Shown piece after piece: positions 1-6,801 of a stretch of DNA of 16,723 nt. Below the pieces are notes generated by a model. That model had not been told where the DNA came from. It did not search any database and saw only the letters and a list, made by a program, of their open reading frames with translations. Source of the DNA: CAYJAD01 sp964371195 (GTDB lineage: Bacteria > Desulfobacterota > Desulfovibrionia > Desulfovibrionales > Desulfovibrionaceae); NCBI GenBank assembly GCA_964371195.1, contig CAYJLD010000054.1, forward strand, positions 1 to 16,723, given 5' to 3'. A program made the translations under genes and the position numbers. The stretch's first letter is position 1. Each line of letters begins with the position of its first letter.

Positions 1-401
1 AACTTCTCCATTTTTTATTAGAATAAAGTGCCAAAAGACACCTTTGCTATCACACTTCCTATGGTAATATTAAGTTTTTTTCATTAAAAATATAATAAGC
101 ACTTCTATTGAAGTAAAAAACTCCGCCTGATTGTAAAACGGATAAAATTTAAAAAACTTTAGGATCAGAGTATTATCCTAGTGATTTTTTGAGAAAATCC
201 CTGCAAGCTAAATTATTACTACACGGCTAATGTTTATTCGTCAATTTGTCTACCAGAATATATATTATGAGAAGTGTAAAACATGATTGACATTTGCAGA
301 TTTTTATCAAAAAAGTACATTTTATAACTGTATATCAACTTTTTAACATATGATAAAATAATTAAGCTGTAATGCTTTTTTGAAGCCAATAGTTTAATGT
401 T
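1..401. other. AT-rich intergenic stretch, no gene seen
   Basis: No open reading frame with a ribosome binding site or recognisable protein is seen here on either strand. The only structure noted is a 6-bp inverted repeat, TAGGAT at 160-165 and ATCCTA at 175-180, with a T-run (186-191) shortly after it. It could be a weak rightward terminator for a gene left of the window, but the stem is short and the T-run is three bases away, so this is only a suggestion. Confidence 0.5.
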
Positions 402-596
402 TTATAAAGCCTTCTTTTGCCAAAAAGAATTGGCGAAATGATCTCCACTGCTTTCATCCAAACAAAGCAAAACTTTGTTGTGGGGAATGTCGTTGTGGCT
501 TGGATAGGCAACATGCCAAATATAAAAAAAATGAAATAAAGCAGCGGACGCCAAGCTAGTATACAACAACGCTTTTAATGCAATTTTTTCTTTCAA
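402..596 (-). CDS. Doubtful small hypothetical membrane protein
   Basis: This is a 64-codon frame read leftward. It would start with TTG at 596-594, and no Shine-Dalgarno sequence lies in front of that codon. Residues about 7-30 are hydrophobic and aromatic (ALLYTSLASAALFHFFYIW) and could form one membrane segment, followed by a polar tail. I recognise no family. The lack of a ribosome binding site, the weak start codon and the short length make a chance frame about as likely as a gene. It is listed because nothing else occupies the region and the hydrophobic segment is coherent. Confidence 0.2.
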   Translation of the reverse strand: MKEKIALKALLYTSLASAALFHFFYIWHVAYPSHNDIPHNKVLLCLDESSGDHFANSFWQKKAL

Positions 597-734
597 GATT
601 TAATACAAAACCATCATTGAACGCATTGTTATCTTTGCAACTAAGTATTGACTAGCCTTAACAATACATGAGATTATGTCAAAGTTACATACAATTTCTT
701 AACATATAAGTAAGTCAAATTTCAGGAGTATATT

Positions 735-1682
735 ATGGCCAATATGAAGCGCAATTTTGTGAAGATAATTTCTGAAATATGTCATCAAGAAGGTATTGAC
801 TTTGAGTTACTTGCGCATGGCTGGATTTTTCGATTACATAAAAATGGCTTTAACAAATATATTATTGGTTATCAATTTGATTTAAACTCCGCTGCTATGC
901 ATAGCATATGTTGTGACAAAAGTGCCGCCAGTGAAATCATGCATTCTTTTGGGATTTCCCATATAGAGCATGAATTTTTTATGCACCCTGAGGAGCAGCA
1001 TTACATTAATCAAAGTGGAATGTGGGGGCGTTTGATTACCATGTTGCACCATCATAAGGTCTTAGTGTGTAAACCTAATGATGGAACTGGCGGAAAATTA
1101 ATTTTTAAAGTTTCTAATGAAGCACAATTAGAAGAAGCAAGCTATAATATTTTTAACAAATCACACTCAATGGCTGTTGCACCTTTTTATGAGATTAGCA
1201 ATGAGTATCGAATCATAGTTTTGGATGGAGAAATACAATTAGTTTATACAAAAATCCGTCCACATGTTGTTGGAGATGGTGTTACAAACATAGCTGAACT
1301 CATTACAAAGCAACTCTCAACTAATGCTTCTTGTTCTAGCAATAATTTTATATTGCAAAGTGAAGATTTATCTAAAATTTTGCATCATGAGGAATGTTTT
1401 TATTTAAACTGGAAGCATAATTTAGGCCTAGGAGCCAAAGCCATTATTGTTGACGATGAGAGTATTTTATTAAAATTAAAGACAATTACTAATAAAATAA
1501 CCGATAAAATGAATATACGCTTTGCATCCATAGATATTGTTGAATGCGCGCATGAACTTAAAGTGCTTGAAATAAATAGTGCAGTTATGATGGATTTTTT
1601 TTCAGACCAAAGCCCTGAATATTATAATATTGCAAAAGAAATATATAAGAAAGCGCTACTCACAATGTTTACTCATGCTTAA
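735..1682 (+). CDS. ATP-grasp ligase, RimK/cyanophycin-synthetase/GshF-like
   Basis: A 315-residue protein built almost entirely of an ATP-grasp fold, which joins a carboxylate to an amine or thiol through an acyl-phosphate using ATP. Visible motifs in order: a lid-type segment CDKSAASEIMHSFGI (60-74); the ATP-binding lysine and glycine-rich loop VCKPNDGTGGK (111-121); YEISNEYRIIVLDGEI (152-167) followed by VVGDGVTNIAELI (178-190), typical of cyanophycin synthetase and the C-terminal half of GshF; and metal-ligand segments ASIDIVE (264-270) and VLEINSAVMMDFF (277-289). The start is set by AGGAG at 724-728, six bases before the ATG. There is no Mur-ligase half, no GshA half and no obvious peptide substrate beside it, so it is a stand-alone ligase. 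The family call is firm; the substrate (amino acid, peptide or protein tail) is unknown. It appears monocistronic. A weak promoter-like pair, TTGACT 648-653 and GATTAT 672-677, lies upstream. Confidence 0.85.
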   Translation: MANMKRNFVKIISEICHQEGIDFELLAHGWIFRLHKNGFNKYIIGYQFDLNSAAMHSICCDKSAASEIMHSFGISHIEHEFFMHPEEQHYINQSGMWGRLITMLHHHKVLVCKPNDGTGGKLIFKVSNEAQLEEASYNIFNKSHSMAVAPFYEISNEYRIIVLDGEIQLVYTKIRPHVVGDGVTNIAELITKQLSTNASCSSNNFILQSEDLSKILHHEECFYLNWKHNLGLGAKAIIVDDESILLKLKTITNKITDKMNIRFASIDIVECAHELKVLEINSAVMMDFFSDQSPEYYNIAKEIYKKALLTMFTHA

Positions 1683-1752
1683 TATATTTAATGTATAATA
1701 TTAAAATTTGTTTGAAATCCACCTTAAAATTTTCACTTAGCTTTAAAGCTAC

Positions 1753-1775
1753 AAAAAAGCCCCCTTACGGGGGCT
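1753..1775 (-). terminator. Rho-independent terminator after the livK-type gene
   Basis: A perfect 7-bp GC-rich stem (AGCCCCC 1758-1764 and GGGGGCT 1769-1775) with a TTAC loop. Read leftward it runs directly into a six-T tract (1753-1758), the classical form. In the rightward direction it is followed by A's, so it should not stop the ATP-grasp transcript. Between it and the stop codon of the leftward gene lie two more inverted repeats: GCTGA/TCAGC at about 1782-1796, and AAAAATCAG/CTGATTTTT at about 1803-1853. Confidence 0.85.
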
Positions 1776-1873
1776 AAAAAGGCTGATAAATTCAGCATGA
1801 CCAAAAATCAGGAAGAAGGTAAGCTTTGCTTGTCCATCAAGTCACTGATTTTTGCAAAAGAATTTATTAAATC

Positions 1874-2995
1874 CTATAGAGGCTGTAAAATAAATACACC
1901 TTTATCGTCAACTTTATATGTACGATAGAATTCACCTACGCGGTCACCCTTATCATTAAAGCCAATATCACCGGTCAAGCCAGGTAAGCCCTTAATGGTT
2001 GGTAAATACATCATCATATCTTTAGATGTCTTTTTGCCAGCTTCAAGAGATTTTTGAATGGCTTTGAAAGCGTCACCTGCAAGTACAGCATATACTGAAA
2101 TGGGCACAGTGTTATACTTAGCTTTGTAGTCATTTAAGAAGTTAGTAGCTTCCTTAGAATCTAGGTCTTGAGGTAAGGGTGGGCTAATAAAGAAAAATCC
2201 TTCAGCAGCCTTAGTACCAGAAATTTTTACTAGATCTAGATGGTTAGCAGCGTCACCGCCCATAAGAGGCACATCAAAGCCCATATCGGCTTTTTGGCGA
2301 AGTAACAAGCCAGCTTCTGGATAGTAGCCAGTAAAGAATATCACGTCTGGCTTAGCTGATCTTAGCTTGGTCAAAATAGCATTATAATCACGCTCACCTG
2401 GGCTTAGAGCATCATAAAAAACAATTTTTGTGCCTTCCTTATCTAAGATAGCCTTGGTTTCTTCAGCAAGGCCTTTTGCATAGGAGGAGTTATCATGTAA
2501 AAGAGCAACGGCTTTGTAACCGCCCTTTTTAATGGCACCAGCAGCTGAGATACCTTGAGCATCGTCACGCGGGCAAGTACGGAAAAAGTTTTTATACCCT
2601 TTTTCTGTTAGGCGAACAGAGGTTGAGCCAGTGGCAATTTGTACAAGCTCAGCTTCATTAAGAATGTTTTGTGTAGCTTCAGTAACAGCAGAACCATAAG
2701 TTCCAATAATGGCAACTACACCAGCAGAAGCTAGTTTTTGAGCGGCAAGAGCGGCAGAGCGTGGGTCACCAGCGTCATCTTCAACCACAAGCTTAATGGT
2801 ATCTCCATTGATACCGCCTTTTTTGTTGACTTCGTCAACCAACATACTAACCACATTTTTCATATCTTGACCTTCTGAGGCCCACTTACCAGTAAGAGGA
2901 CACATCAAGCCAATTTTAATTTCTGCGGCCAATGCCACAGTGCTACACAGCACAGACAAGGCCAACACACCAATAAGAGCGGAAAACTTTTTCAT
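1874..2995 (-). CDS. Periplasmic branched-chain amino-acid-type binding protein (LivK family)
   Basis: A type I periplasmic binding protein of about 373 residues that captures a branched-chain amino acid or similar small ligand for an ABC importer. The N terminus is a Sec signal peptide (two lysines, a hydrophobic core, cleavage likely at ALA-A in VALAAEIKIG). The mature protein opens with the family's IKIGLMCPLTGKWASEGQ strand and has the expected VNKKGGINGDTIKLVVEDD and QKLASAGVVAIIGTYGS segments. There is no proper lipobox, so it should be soluble. Two ATGs are adjacent; GGAGG at about 3000-3004 fits the second (2995-2993) better, with four bases between, so that start is used. No LivH, M, G or F genes are in view and a strong terminator follows, so it is a lone binding protein here. 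The ligand cannot be read from the sequence. Confidence 0.93.
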   Translation of the reverse strand: MKKFSALIGVLALSVLCSTVALAAEIKIGLMCPLTGKWASEGQDMKNVVSMLVDEVNKKGGINGDTIKLVVEDDAGDPRSAALAAQKLASAGVVAIIGTYGSAVTEATQNILNEAELVQIATGSTSVRLTEKGYKNFFRTCPRDDAQGISAAGAIKKGGYKAVALLHDNSSYAKGLAEETKAILDKEGTKIVFYDALSPGERDYNAILTKLRSAKPDVIFFTGYYPEAGLLLRQKADMGFDVPLMGGDAANHLDLVKISGTKAAEGFFFISPPLPQDLDSKEATNFLNDYKAKYNTVPISVYAVLAGDAFKAIQKSLEAGKKTSKDMMMYLPTIKGLPGLTGDIGFNDKGDRVGEFYRTYKVDDKGVFILQPL

Positions 2996-3061
2996 CATTC
3001 CTCCAATGCAAATAAATTAAATGATTTTAAAACCAAGCTTATAAATAGCATAAAACAACAT

Positions 3062-3094
3062 AAAAAAAAAGCCCAAAAGAGGCTTTAGGGCTTT
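3062..3094 (-). terminator. Terminator closing the rpsF-to-xdhC operon
   Basis: Inverted repeat AAAGCCC (68-74 of the 3000s) and GGGCTTT (3088-3094) with a 13-base loop. Leftward reading continues into a long T tract (complement of the A-run 3062-3070). On the other strand the stem is followed by AATTTTTT, so it may also work rightward. It lies 64 bases beyond the stop of the XdhC-like gene and upstream of the start of the LivK-type gene, separating the two transcripts. Confidence 0.8.
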
Positions 3095-3158
3095 AATTTT
3101 TTGTTAGAAGCAACAACTTATATGTAATTACTTAATTTTATAATTTATATTTATCTAG

Positions 3159-3785
3159 CTATTTTTTAGCGACCTTTTTCTTAGCTCTTGGGGCTGTTAA
3201 GCAGCCTGAACGTGCTGCAATTAGCTCTGCAATGATTGCAATACCTATTTCTGCAGGATGCACAGCACCAATAGGTACGCCAATGGGGCAACAAATGCAT
3301 GCGAGCTCAGCTGCAGGCATACCTTCTTTGCGCAAAATAGCAAAAAGTTTTTCTTGCTTTTGTTCATCACCATGCACACCAATATAGCGTGCCTTACTAT
3401 GTAAAATATAACGCAAAACTTCTAAGTCTAAATCAAAACTATGTGTTGCAATTACAATGTAGTGACGCGGTCCAATGTCATATCTTTTTTCAAGATCAGC
3501 ATAGTTTGAGCAATGTATAGTTTGGCGGGCAGCAGGAAAACGCTCTGGTTTTGCATATTCTATACGATTATCAACCACATCAACTGTAAATCCAGCATAA
3601 CTGCCAAGGCGAGAAATTTCTTGTGCAATTTCACCAGCTCCCACCAGCAAAACAACATGTTTTTCTAGCTCTTGCTCGGGTAAAAATTCACCACCACCAA
3701 GGGCTAATGGATGCTCATCATCCCAAAAATTATCATCAACTTCATTATCTTTTGCATCCATGCTTAGTGTTTTTAGCTCTGACAT
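3159..3785 (-). CDS. XdhC-like Rossmann-domain protein (XdhC_C only)
   Basis: A 208-residue protein resembling the C-terminal Rossmann domain of XdhC/CoxI proteins, which help mature molybdenum hydroxylases such as xanthine dehydrogenase by handling the sulfurated molybdenum cofactor. Visible: an acidic N-terminal arm (10-25), the nucleotide-binding loop VLLVGAGEIAQEIS (45-58), VVDNR (70-74), the IATHSFDLDLEVL motif (112-124) matching the family's histidine-containing helix, ARYIGVHGDEQKQEKLFAILRKEG (132-155), the CCPIGVPIGAVHPAEIGIAIIAELI block (165-189) and a lysine-rich tail. The N-terminal CoxI-type domain of full-length XdhC is missing, so it is a short form. It starts 35 bases after dnaB with an AGGA nine bases before the ATG, so it is probably co-transcribed with dnaB. 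No molybdenum enzyme is in view, so its partner is unknown. Confidence 0.82.
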   Translation of the reverse strand: MSELKTLSMDAKDNEVDDNFWDDEHPLALGGGEFLPEQELEKHVVLLVGAGEIAQEISRLGSYAGFTVDVVDNRIEYAKPERFPAARQTIHCSNYADLEKRYDIGPRHYIVIATHSFDLDLEVLRYILHSKARYIGVHGDEQKQEKLFAILRKEGMPAAELACICCPIGVPIGAVHPAEIGIAIIAELIAARSGCLTAPRAKKKVAKK

Positions 3786-3820
3786 GTTGATATTTCCTGC
3801 TGATACAATTTAATGTTAAA

Positions 3821-5317
3821 TTATGCCCCAGACATTTCCGAAGGATCTGGTGTCCAATCTGGTGCTAGGTTTTCAAAGGAAGTATAGCGAGATGTGAAGA
3901 GTAATTCAGCTGTACCCACAGGTCCATTACGTTGTTTACCAATAATAATTTCTGCTACACCTTGAGCTGGCCTATCAGCTGGTTTTACATGCTTATATAC
4001 ATCTTCACGATAAACAAACATAATAACGTCAGCATCTTGCTCAATGGCTCCAGATTCACGCAAGTCTGAGAGCATGGGGCGTTTGTCGCTTCGTTCTTCT
4101 ACCTTACGATTAAGCTGTGAAAGGGCAACCACAGGGATTTGCATTTCTTTTGCTAAGGCTTTAAGCGAGCGAGATATTTCAGAAATTTCAAGTTCTCTTG
4201 AGTCAATACGTCTGCTTGTACGCATAAGTTGCAAGTAGTCAACTATGACCATGCCCACACCATGTTCTGCCTTTAAGCGACGTGTTCTTGCTCTTAATTC
4301 CATGGTATTGAGGGCTGGTGTATCATCTATAAAAATAGGAGCTCTTGAAATCACATCGCAAGCCACATGTAATTTTGACCAATCCTTATCAGTTAAAAGA
4401 TAGGGGCGGCGCAGAAGCGAAGCGTCAACCTTGGCATAAACCGCTAGCATACGTTGCATTAACTGTTCTTTAGGCATTTCTAAGGAATATACAGCTACAG
4501 GTGTATTTTGATTTATGGCAGCATTTAAAGCCATGCACATGGCAAAAGCTGTCTTACCCATGGATGGTCTAGCAGCAACAATAATCAAATCTGAAGGCTG
4601 TAATCCAGCTGTCATATTATCAAGATTAGAAAAACCTGTTGTAACACCAGTAATACTCTCTCTACTTTCTGAAAGGCTTTCTAACTTTTTAATTACATTA
4701 TCTATTAATTCTTGTGTACCAATAAAATCCTTACCCATGGTACGTTCAGAAATAGAAAAAACCGCCTGCTCAGATTCATCTAATAGGCTTGTAATATCCT
4801 TAGAGCTATCATAGCAATTGCCTATAATGCCAGAGCAAGTGTCAATAAGTCCACGTTGCAAAGATTTATCGCGCACAATATTAGCATAATGCTCGGCATT
4901 GGCCCCACTTACAACAACTTGGGAAAGCTCTCCAAGGTAAACAGCACCACCAATTTCTTCAAGCTTTTGATGATCTTTTAAATATTCGGCTGTTGTTACA
5001 AGGTCAATTGGTCGCTTAAGATGATAGAGACTTAAAAATGCACTAAAAAGAATTTTGTGCGTAGGCATATAAAAATCATCTTCACGCAAAATATCCACAA
5101 TAATATGCATAAGGTCTGGACGCAAAATAATACCGCCAAGCACGGCTTGTTCTGCTTCAACACTATGTGGGGGAACACGTTTTAATAAGGCATCTTGAGC
5201 GCGCTCCTCGGCATTTTTGCGCGGAGCATAGGCAGGACTGTTAGCACTAGAATTACCGCCCAAAGCATTAGAGCCTTGGGCGGTAGATTGATTATTATTC
5301 GGCTGGTTGCTCGACAT
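3821..5317 (-). CDS. dnaB: Replicative DNA helicase DnaB
   Basis: The hexameric 5'-3' helicase that unwinds DNA at the replication fork. About 498 residues. An unusual N-terminal arm of about 40 residues, rich in Asn, Gln and Ser, precedes the usual start PPHSVEAEQAVLGGIIL (49-65). The DnaG-interacting N-terminal domain runs to about 190. The RecA-like domain has Walker A ARPSMGKTA (249-257), Walker B MVIVDYLQLM (356-365), and the ALSQLNRKVEERSDKRPMLSDLRESGAIEQDAD block (398-430) with the sensor and DNA-loop residues. The ATG at 5317-5315 is preferred: it begins MSSNQ and has AGGAAG upstream. A GTG at 5338 in the same frame would add seven residues. The start overlaps the end of rplI by 23 bases, implying translational coupling. 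No intein or frameshift is seen. Confidence 0.97.
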   Translation of the reverse strand: MSSNQPNNNQSTAQGSNALGGNSSANSPAYAPRKNAEERAQDALLKRVPPHSVEAEQAVLGGIILRPDLMHIIVDILREDDFYMPTHKILFSAFLSLYHLKRPIDLVTTAEYLKDHQKLEEIGGAVYLGELSQVVVSGANAEHYANIVRDKSLQRGLIDTCSGIIGNCYDSSKDITSLLDESEQAVFSISERTMGKDFIGTQELIDNVIKKLESLSESRESITGVTTGFSNLDNMTAGLQPSDLIIVAARPSMGKTAFAMCMALNAAINQNTPVAVYSLEMPKEQLMQRMLAVYAKVDASLLRRPYLLTDKDWSKLHVACDVISRAPIFIDDTPALNTMELRARTRRLKAEHGVGMVIVDYLQLMRTSRRIDSRELEISEISRSLKALAKEMQIPVVALSQLNRKVEERSDKRPMLSDLRESGAIEQDADVIMFVYREDVYKHVKPADRPAQGVAEIIIGKQRNGPVGTAELLFTSRYTSFENLAPDWTPDPSEMSGA

Positions 5318-5846
5318 CTTGGGCTTCTTCCTGTGCACTGTCTTCTTCAGCAGCTTCTTCTACAGCAGGACTAACCACAACGTCATCTTCTTCGTAATGG
5401 CGCTCTTCACTAACAACTTTCACAAGTACGTTGGCCATAACATCAGCAAAAAGACGCACACGAACTGTATGCTCTCCAAGAGTACGAATAGGTGCATCAA
5501 GTAAAATACGACGGCGGTCAATATCAACACCTAATTCAGAGAAAGTATCTCCAATAAGGCTTGAGGTTACTGAACCATAGAGTTTATCATTTTCACCAAC
5601 ACGCATTTTAATAATAACATCAAGAGCTTCAAGTTTAGCGCAAACACTTTGAGCATCGGTGCGCAAGGTGTCCATTTTAGCTTCTAATTTTTTACGCTCA
5701 AGTTCAAATACTTTTAAGTTAGCAGGGCTTGCAACCATGGCCATACCTTGAGGTAATAAGTAATTACGCCCATAGCCAGCCTTTACAGTAACAACATCGC
5801 CAACCTTACCCAAATTTTCTACATCAGCACGGAGAATGATTTTCAT
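5295..5846 (-). CDS. rplI: 50S ribosomal protein L9
   Basis: L9 binds 23S rRNA near the L1 stalk and helps hold reading frame. The N-terminal domain carries the family signature (GKVGDVVTVKAGYGRNYLLPQGMA), followed by the long connecting helix and the C-terminal domain ending around VLVKVVSEE. At 183 residues it is longer than the usual 148-150. The extra part is an acidic tail rich in Glu, Asp and Ala from about residue 148 to the end. GGGAGG lies eight bases before the ATG. It sits 13 bases after rpsR and its last codons overlap the start of dnaB. Confidence 0.97.
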   Translation of the reverse strand: MKIILRADVENLGKVGDVVTVKAGYGRNYLLPQGMAMVASPANLKVFELERKKLEAKMDTLRTDAQSVCAKLEALDVIIKMRVGENDKLYGSVTSSLIGDTFSELGVDIDRRRILLDAPIRTLGEHTVRVRLFADVMANVLVKVVSEERHYEEDDVVVSPAVEEAAEEDSAQEEAQDVEQPAE

Positions 5847-5859
5847 ATTAGCATCCTCC

Positions 5860-6123
5860 CTATATCATGCTTTTTTTCTTCACGGTACTATCGTGAGTAG
5901 CGGTGTAAATTAATAGAGCCATTTGACGCGCACGTTTAATTTCGCGAGTGAGTAAACGTTGATGTTGAGCGCATGTACCGGTAATGCGGCGAGCAATAAT
6001 TTTGCCACGCTCAGTAATAAAATCACGCAACACATCAACTCTCTTATAGTTTAATGGTAGCTCTTTATCCGCACAAAAACGGCAAAACTTACGACGAGGT
6101 GCAAATTTTTTCTTAAAAGCCAT
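5860..6123 (-). CDS. rpsR: 30S ribosomal protein S18
   Basis: S18 pairs with S6 on the platform of the small subunit. The 87-residue protein shows the conserved KFCRFCADKELPLNYKR segment (12-28), which keeps the Cys-x2-Cys pair, then DVLRDFITERGKIIARRITGTCAQHQRLLTREIKRARQMALLIY, an almost invariant stretch. The ATG abuts the stop codon of rpsF (TAG 6126-6124), so translation is probably coupled. The C terminus has a short lysine-rich extension. Confidence 0.98.
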   Translation of the reverse strand: MAFKKKFAPRRKFCRFCADKELPLNYKRVDVLRDFITERGKIIARRITGTCAQHQRLLTREIKRARQMALLIYTATHDSTVKKKSMI

Positions 6124-6432
6124 CTATGCAACCTCCTCAGCCACGTTATCGGCCAATTTTACGGTAACAAACTTATAAATACCATCTGTAATACGAATAT
6201 TACGCTCAAGCTCTGCAATGGCAGTAGGTGGAGCTAAATACTCAAGACGTACATAATAACCACGCATGTGTTTTTGCACAGGATATGCAAGATCGCGCAT
6301 CCCCCATACATCAACAATTACTTCCTTACCACCTTCGCGCTCTATTATACCGCTAAAGGTTGCAATAATCCCCTCACGGTTTTCTGCAGCAAGCTCAGGA
6401 GATAGCAGAAGTAAAGTTTCAAATTTTCTCAT
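6124..6432 (-). CDS. rpsF: 30S ribosomal protein S6
   Basis: S6 is the partner of S18 in the small subunit. The protein starts MRKFETLLLLSPEL and is about 102 residues, the normal size. Typical elements are GGKEVIVDVWGMRDLAYPVQKHMRGYYVRLEYLA, covering the conserved Gly-rRNA-binding strand, and RITDGIYKFVTVKL. The start at 6432 is supported by AGGAG eight bases upstream. The open frame extends to 6504 but would then begin inside the promoter, so the longer form is rejected. First gene of the rpsF-rpsR-rplI-dnaB-xdhC-like run. Confidence 0.97.
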   Translation of the reverse strand: MRKFETLLLLSPELAAENREGIIATFSGIIEREGGKEVIVDVWGMRDLAYPVQKHMRGYYVRLEYLAPPTAIAELERNIRITDGIYKFVTVKLADNVAEEVA

Positions 6433-6500
6433 TGTCTCACTCCTTGTGGACGTATTGGGCTTATGCCCAGTTGGCCCGTACACCATGCACGAGCAAGGAA
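6433..6500 (-). promoter_or_regulatory. Leader of the rpsF operon, possible S6:S18 autoregulatory RNA
   Basis: The predicted transcript begins near 6500 and carries about 68 untranslated bases before rpsF. They contain a small hairpin, TGGGC-ATAA-GCCCA (about 6456-6469), close to the ribosome binding site. Many bacteria have an S6:S18-binding leader at this position that represses the operon. I can see a hairpin in the right place but could not confirm the conserved bulge motif, so only the leader and hairpin are firm. Confidence 0.4.
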
Positions 6501-6506
6501 CCAAGG

Positions 6507-6535
6507 CTTATACATGCGACACACATTACTGTCAA
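6507..6535 (-). promoter_or_regulatory. Sigma70-type promoter of the rpsF operon
   Basis: Read leftward: TTGACA (6535-6530), a 17-base spacer, then TATAAG (6512-6507). This is a full -35 match and a 5/6 -10 match at ideal spacing, placing the start of transcription near 6500 and ahead of the S6 start codon. It is back-to-back with the rightward promoter at 6731-6758. Confidence 0.75.
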
Positions 6536-6726
6536 TATATATTTGAGACATAAAAATACCTACGTTATTGATTTGCCTAATTTTAGCCTGCAAAGTTTGC
6601 TGTAATTTTTTTCATAGTATCAAACATGCTTCTTTATACCCTAAAAATACCCTTTTAACATCATTAGTATGCTGAAATATCACCAAATATATCTTAACGA
6701 AAAAAATCACAATATCATTACAGTAT

Positions 6727-6737
6727 ATTGTTGACAA
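6727..6737 (+). promoter_or_regulatory. Candidate operator overlapping the kinase promoter
   Basis: ATTGTTGACA (6727-6736) covers the -35 hexamer and contains a small palindrome, TTGT-TG-ACAA (6728-6737). The same ten bases occur in inverted orientation (TGTCAACAAT) at 9592-9601 in front of dctP. TTGT/ACAA half-sites fit the style of GntR/FadR-class operators, and a GntR/FCD regulator is encoded in this block. The repetition is seen in the sequence; the protein assignment is inference. Confidence 0.4.
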
Positions 6738-6758
6738 TCTACAAAATACAAGTACAAT
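6731..6758 (+). promoter_or_regulatory. Near-consensus sigma70 promoter for the kinase/enolase block
   Basis: TTGACA (6731-6736), a 16-base spacer and TACAAT (6753-6758). With a start of transcription near 6765, the in-frame ATG at 6757 lies in the -10 element and cannot be the translation start. The transcript would carry about 37 untranslated bases to the ATG at 6802. Confidence 0.75.
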
Positions 6759-6801
6759 GGAGTTAATACAGTTGAAATATAATAATCAATGTTGGAGCCA
6801 T

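Noticed and set aside
6433..6504. Longer start for S6 at 6504
   Set aside because: It would begin at or upstream of the predicted transcription start and has no ribosome binding site; the start at 6432 matches the family and has AGGAG.
6757..6801. Upstream ATG for the kinase at 6757
   Set aside because: It lies inside the TACAAT -10 element of a near-consensus promoter, so it would not be transcribed.
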